From assembly GCA_026686845.1 (NCBI GenBank), contig JAIVEN010000012.1, forward strand, positions 13,332,501 to 13,396,500: a DNA stretch of 64,000 nucleotides, read 5' to 3'. This DNA is from Adenanthera pavonina. Taxonomy: Eukaryota > Streptophyta > Magnoliopsida > Fabales > Fabaceae. How positions within the stretch are numbered: the first letter of the stretch is position 1; each line of letters opens with the position of its first letter. This document shows, piece after piece, positions 1 through 10,885 of this stretch. The position numbers and the translations under genes were made by a program. Under the pieces are notes generated by a model. The model worked only from the letters and a program-made list of their open reading frames with translations, was not told the DNA's origin and ran no database searches.

Positions 1-989
1 TTCCAAAATATAGGGAGGTCGAATAAAAGATTTAATTATACATATAAATATATTACATAAATAATGAATATTAATATAATTAATATAATTATTAATATAA
101 TTAATAATACATTACTTTTTAATTTATATTGTATAATCTAAAATAATTCATTTAAACAAATAAATATATTAATTTAATTAAATTATAATTAATTGGTTCA
201 ATCATTAGTTAAATCGTAAATCAATACTCAGCTGGCGAATAATGTGTCGTCTAAAGCCACTTAGCTTACTTGATGAGTATAAAGGAAAAGTACATACTCA
301 GAAACCTATAGAACCCATGCCCTTAAGTCATCCACCACATACCTGATAAGCCAAGCCACCACATAGATGCGCAACTATAACTTAATGGGAATAGGAGAGC
401 TCTCTCCCAATTTTGCAAACAATTTTTATACTTTTTCTCATCTTTTCCCTTAATTAAACAAGGAAAAAGGGACATATTATGTTGACTCCATCAAGTAATT
501 GGATATAGACCAAAGTCATTGAGTTGCTTTTATTTAGCTCATGAAGAGTAGCAAACCACAATGACTTCAAACAGTTGTATATGTTTCCTTCTACTCTATG
601 CAGAGTTGTAACACATCTCAATGTCTCAATAATATGTCCGCACAAGTTACGGATCTCTGCTGTTATAACGCAGGTTTTATTAAGGAATATAATTCAAATC
701 AATCATGGACCCAGTTTAAAGTTTCATAATTCCAAATCAATTCGAGTTAATTAGGGTCAGAAATATATGGAGCCAGCTTACACTGTCTTATATATATGTC
801 TAATCTTTTTAATTCTATTTTCTAACCCAAACATCACTTACTCAAGCCAAGAAACAAGAATTAAACAAATATTGGAAGATGATGAATCTTACCTTGCTTG
901 GAATCAATGGATTACTGGATCATATCTGATAATGGTTTACTTCCTGGAGGATCATATGTCTCCAGAATCAATGATTTTACTTACTGGTT

Positions 990-1480
990 CATTGCAACAT
1001 GATCTGGTTGTTCTCCAAAACCCAACATTTTCATTTCAAGAGCCTCTGCCATATATTCTTTTGTGGCTTTGTGCACCGTGAGACTTATATCCCTTTCCAC
1101 CATATGTACCCATCTTCCACCAATCCCCATTTCATGTCCATGTCAATGAGAGAATTAACGTAAGTATAGTTTCCAACGTGTAATGGGTGCTAAATACAAA
1201 AACCTGAAGTGTAGCATTTGATCAAAATGTTCTAATGCTATCGCATGAGAGTTAACCCATGTAAATGGGTGTCCGTTCAAATCTACTAACCCTGCTGCTA
1301 ACCCTGCAGATTTGCAAAAGGAATACCATTCAGTACAGAATTATACCCGCAAAATTCTCACCGTGCATGGGGCAAAGCCTGACATCATGGCATTCCATGA
1401 GCTAGTGCACTTAAAGTGACATTCCATAGGCATCGAAAACTGGGTCTTAATGACACGAGTATGAATGCGAAGGGACAAAG
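990..1480 (-). pseudogene. PPR protein relic (SLO2-like), copy A
   Basis: Minus-strand translation in shifting frames gives pieces of a pentatricopeptide-repeat protein of the E class. Around 1,375-1,415 it reads SSWNAMMSGFA. Around 1,105-1,160 it reads NSLIDMDMKWGLVEDG. Around 990-1,052 it reads EQPDHVAM, where PPR motifs have QPD-type residues. The order matches Arabidopsis SLO2 (At2g13600), an organelle RNA-editing factor, as I remember it, but several hundred residues between the first two pieces are missing and stops and frameshifts are frequent. The same relic occurs at 22,322-22,720, 33,480-34,000 and 36,486-36,830. It makes no protein in this state. PPR identity is secure; the SLO2 assignment is an inference. 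Confidence 0.75.
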
Positions 1481-3337
1481 GGACAAATGATCCATTTTTA
1501 GAGAATTAAAGATATACAATGAATGGACTCCCTACCTCACAAAAGAATAACCAGATGAATATAACTATGATTGACATGGATGAGGCTTTAGAATCTATGC
1601 AGATAGGAAATATTTAGAGATCCAAACTAACTTTTGACTTACTTAAGAGTGGAAAGGAAAAATACATCTGGATCATCATAATGGCTACATATGTATGATA
1701 AAAGTCTACTTCAAAATCATCCTCGTACACACCACATATGCATGAGAAGCTAAGCCTCCATATATCATCGAACACACACAAAGAAACACGTGTGGCATGC
1801 GTGGACAAACAGGTGTGAGATATGCAACATATATATACATGGACGTATATACAAGTATATACGTAAATATATCAATGCATATATATATATACATGCATGG
1901 ACAAATATACATAACTAAACTGAGATTTGTACAAAGGCTACATCCTTGGCAAACTAAACTATGTCGCCTGCAGCGGTAAAAAGTTATAACTAAACTGATT
2001 GACAGCAGTTGGTCAAAAAAAAAAATGATTGACAGCAACAAGAAGGGTATATCTAACACATGTCAAAACATGCCATCCAACATACAAAATATATATATTA
2101 CAGTTGTATAAAGAGTTGTGACTATATATAACACACGTCAAAAGACTATGCAACCCTTCAAATTACATATGGACACATCAAGGTTTATATGTCTCCATGT
2201 TAATTTAGTAAAACTTATTTTTGGGTCAGTTAAAACCAAAATCATGGGAAGAAAAGCCAAGTGTTCATTGGATTCAGAAATTCAAACCAACTTTTGACTT
2301 ACTTGATGATTAGAAAGAAAAAAAATACATTTGGATCATCATAAGAAGCATCTTCTTTTGTTCCATTCCATGCACGCGTTGAACATAACAAGCTGCAATG
2401 GCCAAATTTCCAAAGCAAAACCCGTGGATCCAAAGCATTTAGAAAGGATAAAATAGAAGAAACCTCCACTGAGGCTGATTCCATAATTTGTAACTCCTGT
2501 CCCTTCCGACTTAAAGGAAGACAAATAGATCAAACCATACAATTGCCAAAATCAACCTAGCTAAAGTTAGTTTTAGAAAGCAGAACTAAAAAATAAAGAA
2601 AAAAAGTTATAATCAAATTTGGAATAGTGGCTTTGTGTTGTTTTCTTTTAATCAATATCTGGCCCAAATGAATATAAAATACATTTTTCTCCAACAAACA
2701 GATAATAAAATATTCCAATATGCCCATAAGATAAGAGTAATAAATGTATGTATCCAATGACCACCCATAGACCCTCCCCAAAACACAAACAGATGGACAT
2801 GCCAAGTTCAAATGTATTAGCACCACCATAAGATTCTAAACTAGAGACAAGAGGAGTACTAGCATATGAGCCATAAATGAAAATAAGGCCTTTCTCTGAA
2901 GCTTGATCAATAAACTATCAAAATTTAGAAACAGAATTTTCTTTTATATACAAAAGATAAAAATGCTTAAGGAGACCTGAAAACTGGCCAAAATGAAAAT
3001 GCTAGTAATGTATCAATTAAATTGCTTAAGGAGAGCAACCAATTTAGCTCGTAATATTTATCCATAATTTTTGTTCTTTTATAAAATTAGAAGCAAATAT
3101 GAATCAAATGAAATTGATCAATAAATAACCATGTTTAAAACATACAATTTTCTCTTATATACAAAAGATAAAAATGCTTAAGGAGACCTGAAAACTGAAC
3201 AAAATGAAGATGCTAGTAATGTATCAATTAAATTGCTTAAGGAGAGCAACCAATTTAGCTCGTAATATTTATGACGTCCAAATTTCCACATATGCATGGT
3301 GAGCTAAGCCTCCATATTCTGGATAAATATATAGATA

Positions 3338-3369
<32 letters not shown>

Positions 3370-3387
3370 TGTGGCGTTTGTGGCATG
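1481..3387. other. Non-coding part of copy A with local duplication
   Basis: No supported gene. It contains microsatellite-like tatata/catgca stretches, a block at 2,339-2,480 repeated at 34,826-34,995, and a 126-bp local duplication: 2,935-3,060 recurs at 3,145-3,270 with a few differences. The second unit sits exactly where copy A lacks about 1.1 kb present in copy B. An AC microsatellite follows at 3,336-3,364. Confidence 0.7.
3336..3364. repeat. (AC)n microsatellite
   Basis: About 14 uninterrupted AC units. The homologous run in copy B (about 36,912-36,936) is shorter, so the tract length has changed since duplication. It produces VCVCVCV artefact ORFs on the minus strand. Confidence 0.95.
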
Positions 3388-3406
3388 TGTGGCAAGTGTG
3401 AGAAGA

Positions 3407-3787
3407 GCATAAGATGGGAGTAGCAAAGATGAGAATGTTGAGACGGATGTGTGGTCATACAAAATTAGATAAGATACGAAATGAATATATACGAAGGAAA
3501 GTTGGGGTAGTACCTATTGAGGAGAAAATGGTGGAACATCGTTTAAGGTGGTTTGGGCATGTACAAAGAAGAGGGCAGGAGGAGCCAGTGAAGAGAGTTG
3601 ATCAAATGGCCTGGAGCCCGATCAAAAGGCGTAGTGGAAGACCAAAAAGGACATTAAGGGAAGTTATAAGGAATGACCTTTTAAGAAATGATCTATCTGA
3701 GGAGATGGCGTTTGATAGAGTTCATTGGCGTCGTTTGATCCATTTAGTCGACCCCACATAGTGGGATAAGGCTATTGTTGTTGTTGT
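3407..3787 (+). mobile_element. 5'-truncated RTE-type LINE, 3' end
   Basis: The ORF at 3,414-3,761 (115 aa, open) matches the extreme C-terminus of plant non-LTR retrotransposon reverse transcriptases: MRMLRRMCGHTKLDKIR near the start, then RLRWFGHVQRR, then GRPKRTLREVI, ending LIHLVDPT. After the stop comes a (TTG)n tail, typical of RTE-clade LINEs. The insertion is flanked by a perfect 19-bp target-site duplication, TGTGGCAAGTGTGAGAAGA, at 3,388-3,406 and 3,788-3,806. Copy B carries the unoccupied site at 36,960-36,978 with one substitution. Only the last 381 bp were copied, as usual for aborted target-primed reverse transcription. The first Met of the ORF is fortuitous; this is not a gene. 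Confidence 0.93.
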
Positions 3788-3806
3788 TGTGGCAAGTGTG
3801 AGAAGA

Positions 3807-6800
3807 CATGCATAGGAAAGAACACCAAGAATCAAGTAAAAAAAGTTACAAATGTTTTTACTCACGGAGGTTTGAAGATTTGTACCCAAATGCCCAAATT
3901 TCCAACTCCATCATATAGATACATACATATATATAAACACACACACACTCACGTGCATGTATGGCAAATGAAAAGACATGCATATCAAAATAATTAAACA
4001 AGAAGAAAGGCACAAATGAGCTTTAAAGAAATAATTTCCTAGAATTAAAGATATACAATGAATGAACTCAGATTTTTCCCACCTCACAAAAGAATAACCA
4101 GATGATGAATCCTTCATTTAAATAAACAAAACTTATAAGGATTTATTGGTGTATTCAAGTGAAACTTTTTCTTTCTAAGAACTCAAACCTTGAATTAGTC
4201 AAAGTGAAAAAGCATTTTGGACGTTTTCTAAACTTGTAAGGATTTATTAGTGTATTAAAGTAAAACTTTTTCTTTCTAAGAACTCAAACCTTGAATTAGT
4301 CAAAGTGAAAAAGCATTTTGGACATTTTCTAAACTGCTGAATTGGGGACTCAAATACTCCTGCACAATAAAAGATCCTCTTATCAATTGTCAGTTCCAAT
4401 CTCACAATGAAAAAATATTAAAAAGATACAGTTTTTAATTTAATCATACTGGAAGAGAAAATACTAAAAGTAGCATTGACTCTTATCAAGTAATTAGATA
4501 TGAATCAAAAAATAATAAAATAGACTTACAATTATGTTGATACTTCAACTGGAACAACCAAAGTTGTTTAATTGCTTTCATTTAGGATCAAAGACATTAC
4601 AAAACAACGGATTTGAGGGAGAAAATAGAGGAATTTGAGGAAGAGAGATAGGATAAATCAAAGTCTAGTGACTAAGTTCCCTGAATCATGCTGAGGATTA
4701 AATAAACATTTATCTGCATATATAAAAGACAAGATAAAGGAAGACTGATCTCGGTGTTATCATTTTCTTGACAAAATACTATATTAGAGTTTTATGATTA
4801 TAAGATTTATATGCAGCAAAACAAAAACATAATTTTTATTGCTGATGTGGACCTGAAAAGAAATTGTGAAAAGCATAATAGGTGAAAATAAATAGAAAAA
4901 CTAAATTTCAATAACAAATATGGGAAAGGTGAAAACAAATGGAAAAATTAAATATGTTTATTTATTTACCCACCAAAATGAAAAAGAAAACATTTAAGTT
5001 GATTTCTATCAACCAAGTGCACCATGCACTTCTAGGTAAAAACCCAAGACGTAAAACTCAAAACTCAAGACTTGAGAAGTGTGGATGCCACAAAGTATAA
5101 GGACAATAATAGTTCTCAAGTATCCCAACAATCAAAGGTAATCTCCCTTGCATCAAGCAAACAAATTTTATGGCAAATCATTTGACAAGAATGAAGTAAC
5201 GGAATAGTCCCTCACATAGGATTAGTGTTTAACTTTCAACTCTCAAGTGTAAAGGGTAGTGTATCACTCAAATTCCACCTATCAAACCCCACTACCATAA
5301 GCTTGTCTATCTTCTAAATCTCCACCACCTATGCCAAATGCAATGCACAAATCAAAAGGACTTTGTTCTGGGTTGTAATGAACAAGGAACAAATAAACAA
5401 TAAGGAAAAAGCAATGGAAGAACAAAAAGAAGCACCTCAAAAATTGGAAAAACATTAAACAAGCATATATGACAAAAGAAAAGTGCATACACTTGGACTT
5501 TTATTTCCTTTCCAATTCTCTTCCTCTTTCCCTCTCTCTTTCTGTTTTTTCTTTTCCAAAACATCTTTTCTATTTTTTTTCTTTCTTTTTCTTGCTCTTT
5601 TTTTTTTCTCACTGTTGAGTGCGTTTTACGCTCCATCTCAACCCTTTTCATTCAATTTTTTCACATATTTGCCTCTACCATTTTTTGATTCTTTCTTGCC
5701 CAAGATAATGCACCAAAAACATATGCTTATGCTAGTAAAATGCTCTCCAATTCCTGAGATGAAAAGGTGGGAATTTATTACTTGGCCTTGGCTCAAAAAA
5801 GGTTCAATATGAAAGGAAAGGTCACAAGGGTCAATGGGCTAAACAATGGATAAAATATGCAAGGGTTGGCTATATGGCTTAGTAGCTAACAAATAGAATG
5901 CCTTAATCATTTTTGTGCATGCAAATGCAATTGTGGTCTCAACAAAGAATCAAGACAAGTTCTAGAGTGAAGATAAAGATAGGTGAATACACACAAGAAA
6001 GGAGCAATATAGGCTCAAATCCTCACAATCTAATGACTATCACAATTAATTCATTAAAGTCAAAATCATTGCCACTTAACTTGAATTCTAAACACAAGGT
6101 CAATTCCTCATCATGCCAAAATGCGTCCAAACTAAGATTGCCTCAACTTGTAACTTCACACAAAAACAAGCCACCAAAAATGAAAACCAACATTTTTGGT
6201 AATAACATAATGTGAAGATCACAATTGAAAATTAGGATACCGATACCAAAGTTTACATATAAATCTCTGGAGTAGTATTTAGAGCATTATAGATTTATAT
6301 CCTCTATTTGGACAACTTTTTACTAGTTACAGTATCCAATTGAAGTCTAGTAAAACTTAGTTTAGAGTATTAACTATCAAGATATCAATTGTAGAAGTGT
6401 TAGTTCTATAATCAAAAACAAAACAATTGATAAAATGTCTATGGGTGTTGAGAAGACAACATCTTGAACTTTGTTATATTTACAGACTAATTGCATGAAT
6501 CATTAAAGGATTTCACGAGATTAAACAAATTAACAATCAAACACTTGAGTGACAGGACTTGTTCATCCCATAACTACACTAGCATCATTTTGCAGATCCC
6601 AACAATCAACGGAACATACAACATAACTTAAGTTTATGCCAGCAACAAATATGTATTTTAATAGTAAAAGTCATTTTTATTAGGATGAAGAAGAAAAAGA
6701 AAATATAAGGAAGGAGGATAGGATATTGTCCAAAAAAACAAGTGAAATGAAAAGGAAAAGAGAAAGAAAGAATTCCTTTATGCTTTGCTAAAGGTGTTTC

Positions 6801-6931
6801 CATTTAATTTTTTTAATCATCTGTCTCTTACTTTGTGGCCACATCATTTCTTGAAATTTATTAATTGACTTCTATAATCAACAAAGCCTTATGAATATTG
6901 TAATGTATGTTTTGGCATAATGAGATGCACC
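3807..6931. other. Non-coding part of copy A with pyrimidine-rich tract
   Basis: No supported gene. There is a direct duplication near 4,140-4,330 (two near-identical units containing actcaaaccttgaattagtc). At about 5,505-5,620 lies a plus-strand C/T-rich tract, followed by a short imperfect hairpin (gagtgcg/acgctc, about 5,618-5,634). Copy B has the same layout at 38,547-38,850 but with the hairpin segment duplicated. A 100-codon ORF at 5,913-6,215 is kept in copy B but has no protein-like composition. Confidence 0.6.
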
Positions 6932-7790
6932 TCATGTCATGTGCAGAATTTTTAAACAAATTGACCAGTCATTCAACTGTTTGCAATGAGTTCCTTCAAA
7001 AATAAAAGTACAATAAAAAAGATCTTATATATGTTCCATCACCCATTACATCAAATGGACAAACCAAAAAAGATTGCATAGCAAATGAAAACCTTGAAAC
7101 TGGTTTACTTTATCTAAAAGAAGTTTGTATTTAAGGACATATACAGAACTGAGTTGATGAGGACTGCCAGAGCAAATAACAAGGTATATACCACACATTA
7201 GACAAATTCAAAGGGAAGATTCACAATACTCTCTTACCTCTCGTTGGATACATAGAGCTGGAACATCTCAAATGTTTGAACATAATAATACATACTTTCA
7301 CCAAATTGCTGATGAAATACAGTGCGATATACCTCTACATAACTTTTGAGGACTCCTCTGCTGCCAGACCGGCTGCAACAAAACAAGTCCCAAATTCAAC
7401 AAGTGTATGTCACAACCAAAACCAAATAGAAAGAAAGCCGATTCAGGGGGAGGTAGGGTGGGGAAGGGCGGAAGAGCAATTATTATCAGTTCTTCACACA
7501 CGGACAAAACTTCATTAAAAATCCTATATAACCGCAATATTTCCAGACCCAGTGGCACACATCAGAACATAATACAATTCTTTTACCATGGATCAAAGCT
7601 AGATTAATATTTAAAGAATTGGTGTTAAAGAGGAAAGTTGAAGATTATCCAAGTTCAAAGCCCCATACGATCAGATATGAGCATCAGATACATACATATA
7701 TTCATATATATATATATTGCATTTGTGCACAAACCTGAAGGAATCAGACAAAGGATTGTAGAGAAGAGGCTCTATGACTGCAGGAGACAT
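6932..7790 (-). CDS. Unrecognised four-exon gene model, copy A
   Basis: Minus-strand exons at 7,735-7,790, 7,238-7,372, 7,093-7,163 and 6,932-6,993 (56+135+71+62 = 324 bp) join in phase to a 107-residue product with a TGA stop. All three introns (362, 74 and 99 bp) have GT-AG ends; the acceptors are GCAG, GCAG and GAAG after pyrimidine-rich stretches. The product starts MSPAVIEPLLYNP, continues SRSGSRGVLKSYVEVYR, contains YVQTFEMFQLYV, and has an amphipathic stretch YVLKYKLLLDKVNQFQ. It looks helical and soluble; I see no signal peptide or membrane segment and do not recognise the family. A TATA box lies about 66 bp upstream of the ATG. Copy B (40,034-40,896) keeps every splice site and the frame. 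By eye the copies differ by 8 replacement and 5 silent changes, which suggests weak constraint at best. It may be the 5' part of a once longer gene. Confidence 0.45.
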
Positions 7791-7855
7791 TCTTTGAGGG
7801 AAGAACAAGAGAAACAAATGATGTTAATCAGGGAATAACAAAGAGCCAACGGTTG

Positions 7856-7863
7856 TATATATA
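7856..7863 (-). promoter_or_regulatory. Candidate TATA box for the four-exon gene, copy A
   Basis: Minus strand reads ACTATATATACAACC, about 66-73 bp upstream of the ATG at 7,790, giving room for a short 5' leader. The same motif is at 40,962-40,969 in copy B. Position and context fit a plant core promoter; no expression evidence is available. Confidence 0.45.
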
Positions 7864-7864
7864 G

Positions 7865-9445
7865 TATGTTCTCTTAACCGAACGGTAACAACTGGAAGTT
7901 TTTTTAGCTTTGGAAATACCAATTTTGAAATTTAATCCCTAGCCAACGGCTCCTTTTGTACAAGAGGAGACGGAAATTAAAGATGAGGAGGAAGCACGTG
8001 TTATGGATACTGGACACTTCCTATCGTATCTCCAGCCATATATTTTCGTCAGAGTGAATGGCACCGAACTAAAATTCTCCCTTGGCATTTTGATTTTAAC
8101 TCCCAACCCTTGGATTATTTGAGGGCTACCATTTATTCTATTTAAGCCTTTTGACGCTGTGTGGGCTTGAAGTTTTTGGGCTATTGGATTAATTTACCGA
8201 CACGATTTAACTTGAGAGATAATGGAGAGACTTGCGAGAGAGGATACACGTTCTGAGTCTACAGACATGCCATTTTTCTCATTAATTTTAAAATAATGTT
8301 AATTTTCTGTCATGATTTTAATAATTTTAATTAAAATAAATAAAATTATTATTCATTTTATTTTTATTAAAATTATAAAATGGCAACATAAATCTTTTTT
8401 GAATTATAGCAATGTGCTATTTTTTTCACTTGAACAGTAATCATCATTAATATGTCAATCTATTAATATATAATATAATATAATATAATTTATATCAAAT
8501 TTAATATTTTCAAGTTATAAATAGTATAATTCATTTCTAAAATTTCATGTAATATAAGAAAAAATATATCCAGCGGAGAAAGAGACACATATTAAGTTAT
8601 TCTGGTAAAAATATATTATATATTGAATAAATTTGTAAATAATACAATTTGTCCTGTGAGTTTTATAATTTATACACAAACAATATGGCTCTATATATAT
8701 ATATATATTGGCAGATGCAGATTCAGTGGGGGCAATATAATTTTTTAAGAAACTGAATAAATAATTATATAAAAATTTACTATACATACATTCCCTCAAA
8801 CAAATTATCTATCCTCTAGTTTACCCAAAAAAAAATTATATACCCCAAGATTTGATGGAAAACCATTCACATTTGTGTCTAATAATAATGATGATAATAT
8901 CATTATCATTATTGTTATTAGAGATTTTATTCATAAAGTTTGATAAAAGTTATTTCTCTACAGATAATTTTTTCTTAATGTATTTCTCTTTTTCATTTTC
9001 TATTTTTTCACCAACTTTTCATTTTCTATTCAATATAAAAAAATTTGGTGAAAACCAAGGCATCACCAATTTAGAGCAAGATTAAAAAAACAATTTACAA
9101 TCTACAGTCTACTTATCTTTAACCTAAATAAAGATTAAGTTGGCAAAAAAAAACCTATATTTCCATTGATTAGAGGCATTATTTACTAATGCCCATGATT
9201 CTATTACATCGACTAATAGCTCTCATAATTCTCTTCCTTCGTTTTTCAACCCCATTACTTGCTGCTGGCAAAATCCATTTCTTAACACTGACAGAAGCTT
9301 TATTCATCCCTATAGAGCTCACCAACCAGCCTTAAGGTGACTGGCCCTCTAACAACCTCCACATGCGCCCCTACACACCAACATGGCAAACTTGCAATGT
9401 TTTGCACATGTCACGGAAAAGGTCAATATATGATGAAGCACTGTC
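7865..9445. other. AT-rich end of copy A
   Basis: No supported gene. Homologous to 23,170-23,448 plus 24,976-26,240 in copy C and to 40,970-42,345 in copy B; a fragment recurs at 46,640-46,860. It contains (AT)n at about 8,693-8,710 followed by the phrase gcagattcagtgggggcaat, also found at about 26,041 and 41,943. It holds the unoccupied sites for the Helitron (near 8,489) and the Stowaway element (near 8,672) of copy C. Similarity to copy B stops near 9,155. Confidence 0.7.
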
Positions 9446-9740
9446 ATGTTCCAGTTGATCCCAGCTCTTGGTTCCATTGCCTTTGCTGTTCACAGTCTTA
9501 AGCTCTTATGCGTCTCATTTGCTTGCTATTTATCAAGCTTAATTCAGCAAGCCATCAATTCTTTATGGAGGCAAATGAATACAGCGATGCAAGAGACTTT
9601 GATTTTGCTGGGAAAGCTGTGTATGCTGCTAGATGGGTTACTGCTGGATCATTTTGTTCACGAAGCTGCAAGGTTTCTCAACACAGAAGTGGGCAACTGC
9701 TGGTGGTTTGGGCTGAGATATTTACAAACTTTGTTTGAGA
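9446..9740 (+). pseudogene. MSL2/MSL3-like mechanosensitive channel fragment
   Basis: Across three plus-strand frames this encodes the membrane region of a plastid MscS-like channel (Arabidopsis MSL2/MSL3), which releases osmotic tension in the plastid envelope. Frame one reads FQLIPALGSIAFAV and later YLSSLIQQA. The next reads FFMEANEYSDAR then FAGKAVYAA. The third gives GFSTQKWATAGGLG, the segment just before the pore helix, and EIFTNF follows. Roughly 75 residues expected between FQLIPALGSIAFAV and SSLIQQA are absent, and frameshifts plus a TGA after EIFTNFV end the match. The downstream MscS beta domain is missing. No intron is visible within the matched part. It is non-functional. The family assignment rests on several exact motif matches in the right order, recalled from known MSL sequences. 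Confidence 0.85.
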
Positions 9741-9828
9741 AGACCATCTTCCTTAATCTCCAATCAACCATGATATCTCTCTTTCTATCCTTGCCCTTCT
9801 TACTTGTATCTCTCTGAATGCTCTCCTC

Positions 9829-10480
9829 TTGAAGTATCAGATTATTGGTTTTCTTCAGGAACCCATGAGAGAGATATGGACGCTGTTCTTCAAACCCGTG
9901 AGCACAAATAGTTCTCTCCAAGACCAAAAATTCTTAGTGGATCTTCTCTTTCAACAAATGGGTTCCAAAAATTTCATGGGTTTGCTTCAATACCTAGAAG
10001 CTTATTCAAAAGGACAGAAAGGCTGAAGCTGCTGCTGCTGATGGGCAGCCAGTGTACAGTGAACTGGAATCAGAATTAAAAAAAAAACTAAAATTCTTGG
10101 GTAATGAGGTTTCAATCCTCAAGAAGATTTTACAACTTTGGTTGATGCTCTTTTCTGTCCTCTTCAACAACAATAACAACAATAAGATCCTCTTTTCTGT
10201 CCTCTTCAACAACAATAATCTCAAAAGACATCCAGAGGAAGTAACACAGATTATACTATTGCTGAAAACTTGGATAAATTAAACCTGCCTATGGCTGCTA
10301 AGTTTATGTTGTTTTGCACAAAAAACTGGTTTATATTCTGCCCAAACAAGTCTGTTGTTGTCCCATTCATCACCTTCTTTGGGGCATTTGGACTTGTTAT
10401 CTTATTATCCTTTCTCGTGAAATGTTTGCAAGGTTGGAGTTCTGCATTTGCAGCCTTTTTATAGCTTGTTAATGACTTTT
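9829..10480 (+). pseudogene. Unrecognised coding-like block
   Basis: Short plus-strand ORFs follow the MSL fragment: 9,829-10,026 (65 aa, includes FLVDLLFQQMGSKNFMGLLQ), 10,052-10,282 (76 aa, includes ELESELKKKLKFLGNEV), then 10,270-10,464 (64 aa, hydrophobic C-terminal half). The charged heptad-like ELESELKKKLKFLGNE and the hydrophobic end resemble real protein. An in-frame stop separates the first two, and the (AAC/AAT)n run at 10,168-10,220 includes a repeated cctcttcaacaacaata unit. I do not recognise a family. It could be the tail of a chimera with the MSL fragment or an independent relic. Confidence 0.35.
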
Positions 10481-10554
10481 CTATCTTCTCTCCCTGAGCT
10501 AGGAGTGAGGATTTCGGATCAATTTTCTTTGCTGATAGAACTAGAAATTTTTAT

Positions 10555-10880
10555 CTGCTCGTAGCCTTCATTGTACATTATCTCTATCTGTAGCCTTCAT
10601 TGTAACTGATGCACAACATTTTTACCATTTATGGCCTTCATTGAGATTTTTCCTTTCCAATTCTGACCTTCATTATCACTAGGCAATTGTTTTTTTTATC
10701 ATCTGTAGCCTTCTTCACAACTGAGACGCAATCTTCTCCCATTTATAGCCTTCATTGAGATTTTTCCTTTCCAGTTTTGACCTTCATTATCACTAGGCAA
10801 TTTTTATTTTTGTCGTCTATAGCCTTCTTCGCAACAGAGACGCAATCTTCTCCCATTTATGGCCTCACTGTGATGTTTCT
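10555..10880 (+). repeat. 114-bp tandem repeat, about 2.5 units
   Basis: The phrase gccttcattgagattttt recurs at 10,634 and 10,748 and a diverged third start lies at 10,862, giving a 114-bp period. Units share ctttccaattctgacc-like and cactaggcaat segments. It ends just before the copia RNase H tail. Confidence 0.85.
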
Positions 10881-10885
10881 TTCAG

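Larger units (their letters stand above)
1..9155. repeat. Segmental duplication, copy A
   Basis: This block is collinear with 32,564-42,345 (copy B), starting at the phrase ttccaaaatataggg in both and ending near attaagttggcaaaaaaa (about 9,140 and 42,330). Parts recur in copies C and D. By eye the copies differ by scattered substitutions and indels; in the four exons of the gene at 6,932-7,790 they differ at 13 of 324 positions. Copy A has a LINE insertion that B lacks and has lost about 1.1 kb that B keeps (35,735-36,845). The left edge of A lies outside the window, so its full length is unknown. Positions 1-985 hold only AT-rich spacer and short unconvincing ORFs. Confidence 0.92.

Noticed and set aside
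767..1081. 104-codon plus ORF, also in copy B (33,294-33,632)
   Set aside because: It runs antisense over the PPR relic and grows in copy B only through a 24-bp tandem duplication; its protein has no family features.
3255..3458. Minus ORF with VCVCVCV, and its copy-B partner at 36,717-37,007
   Set aside because: Product of the AC microsatellite. In the copy-B ORF only the C-terminal RLIDACLWNAILS part is meaningful, as a PPR relic.
5352..5812. Overlapping ORFs on both strands near 5.3-5.8 kb and 38.5-39.0 kb
   Set aside because: They come from the C/T-rich tract, which is free of stops in both directions.
5913..6215. 100-codon plus ORF conserved in copy B (39,065-39,367)
   Set aside because: Conservation is no better than in the flanking non-coding DNA of this recent duplication; the composition is low-complexity Lys/Asn/Ser, with no splice or promoter context.
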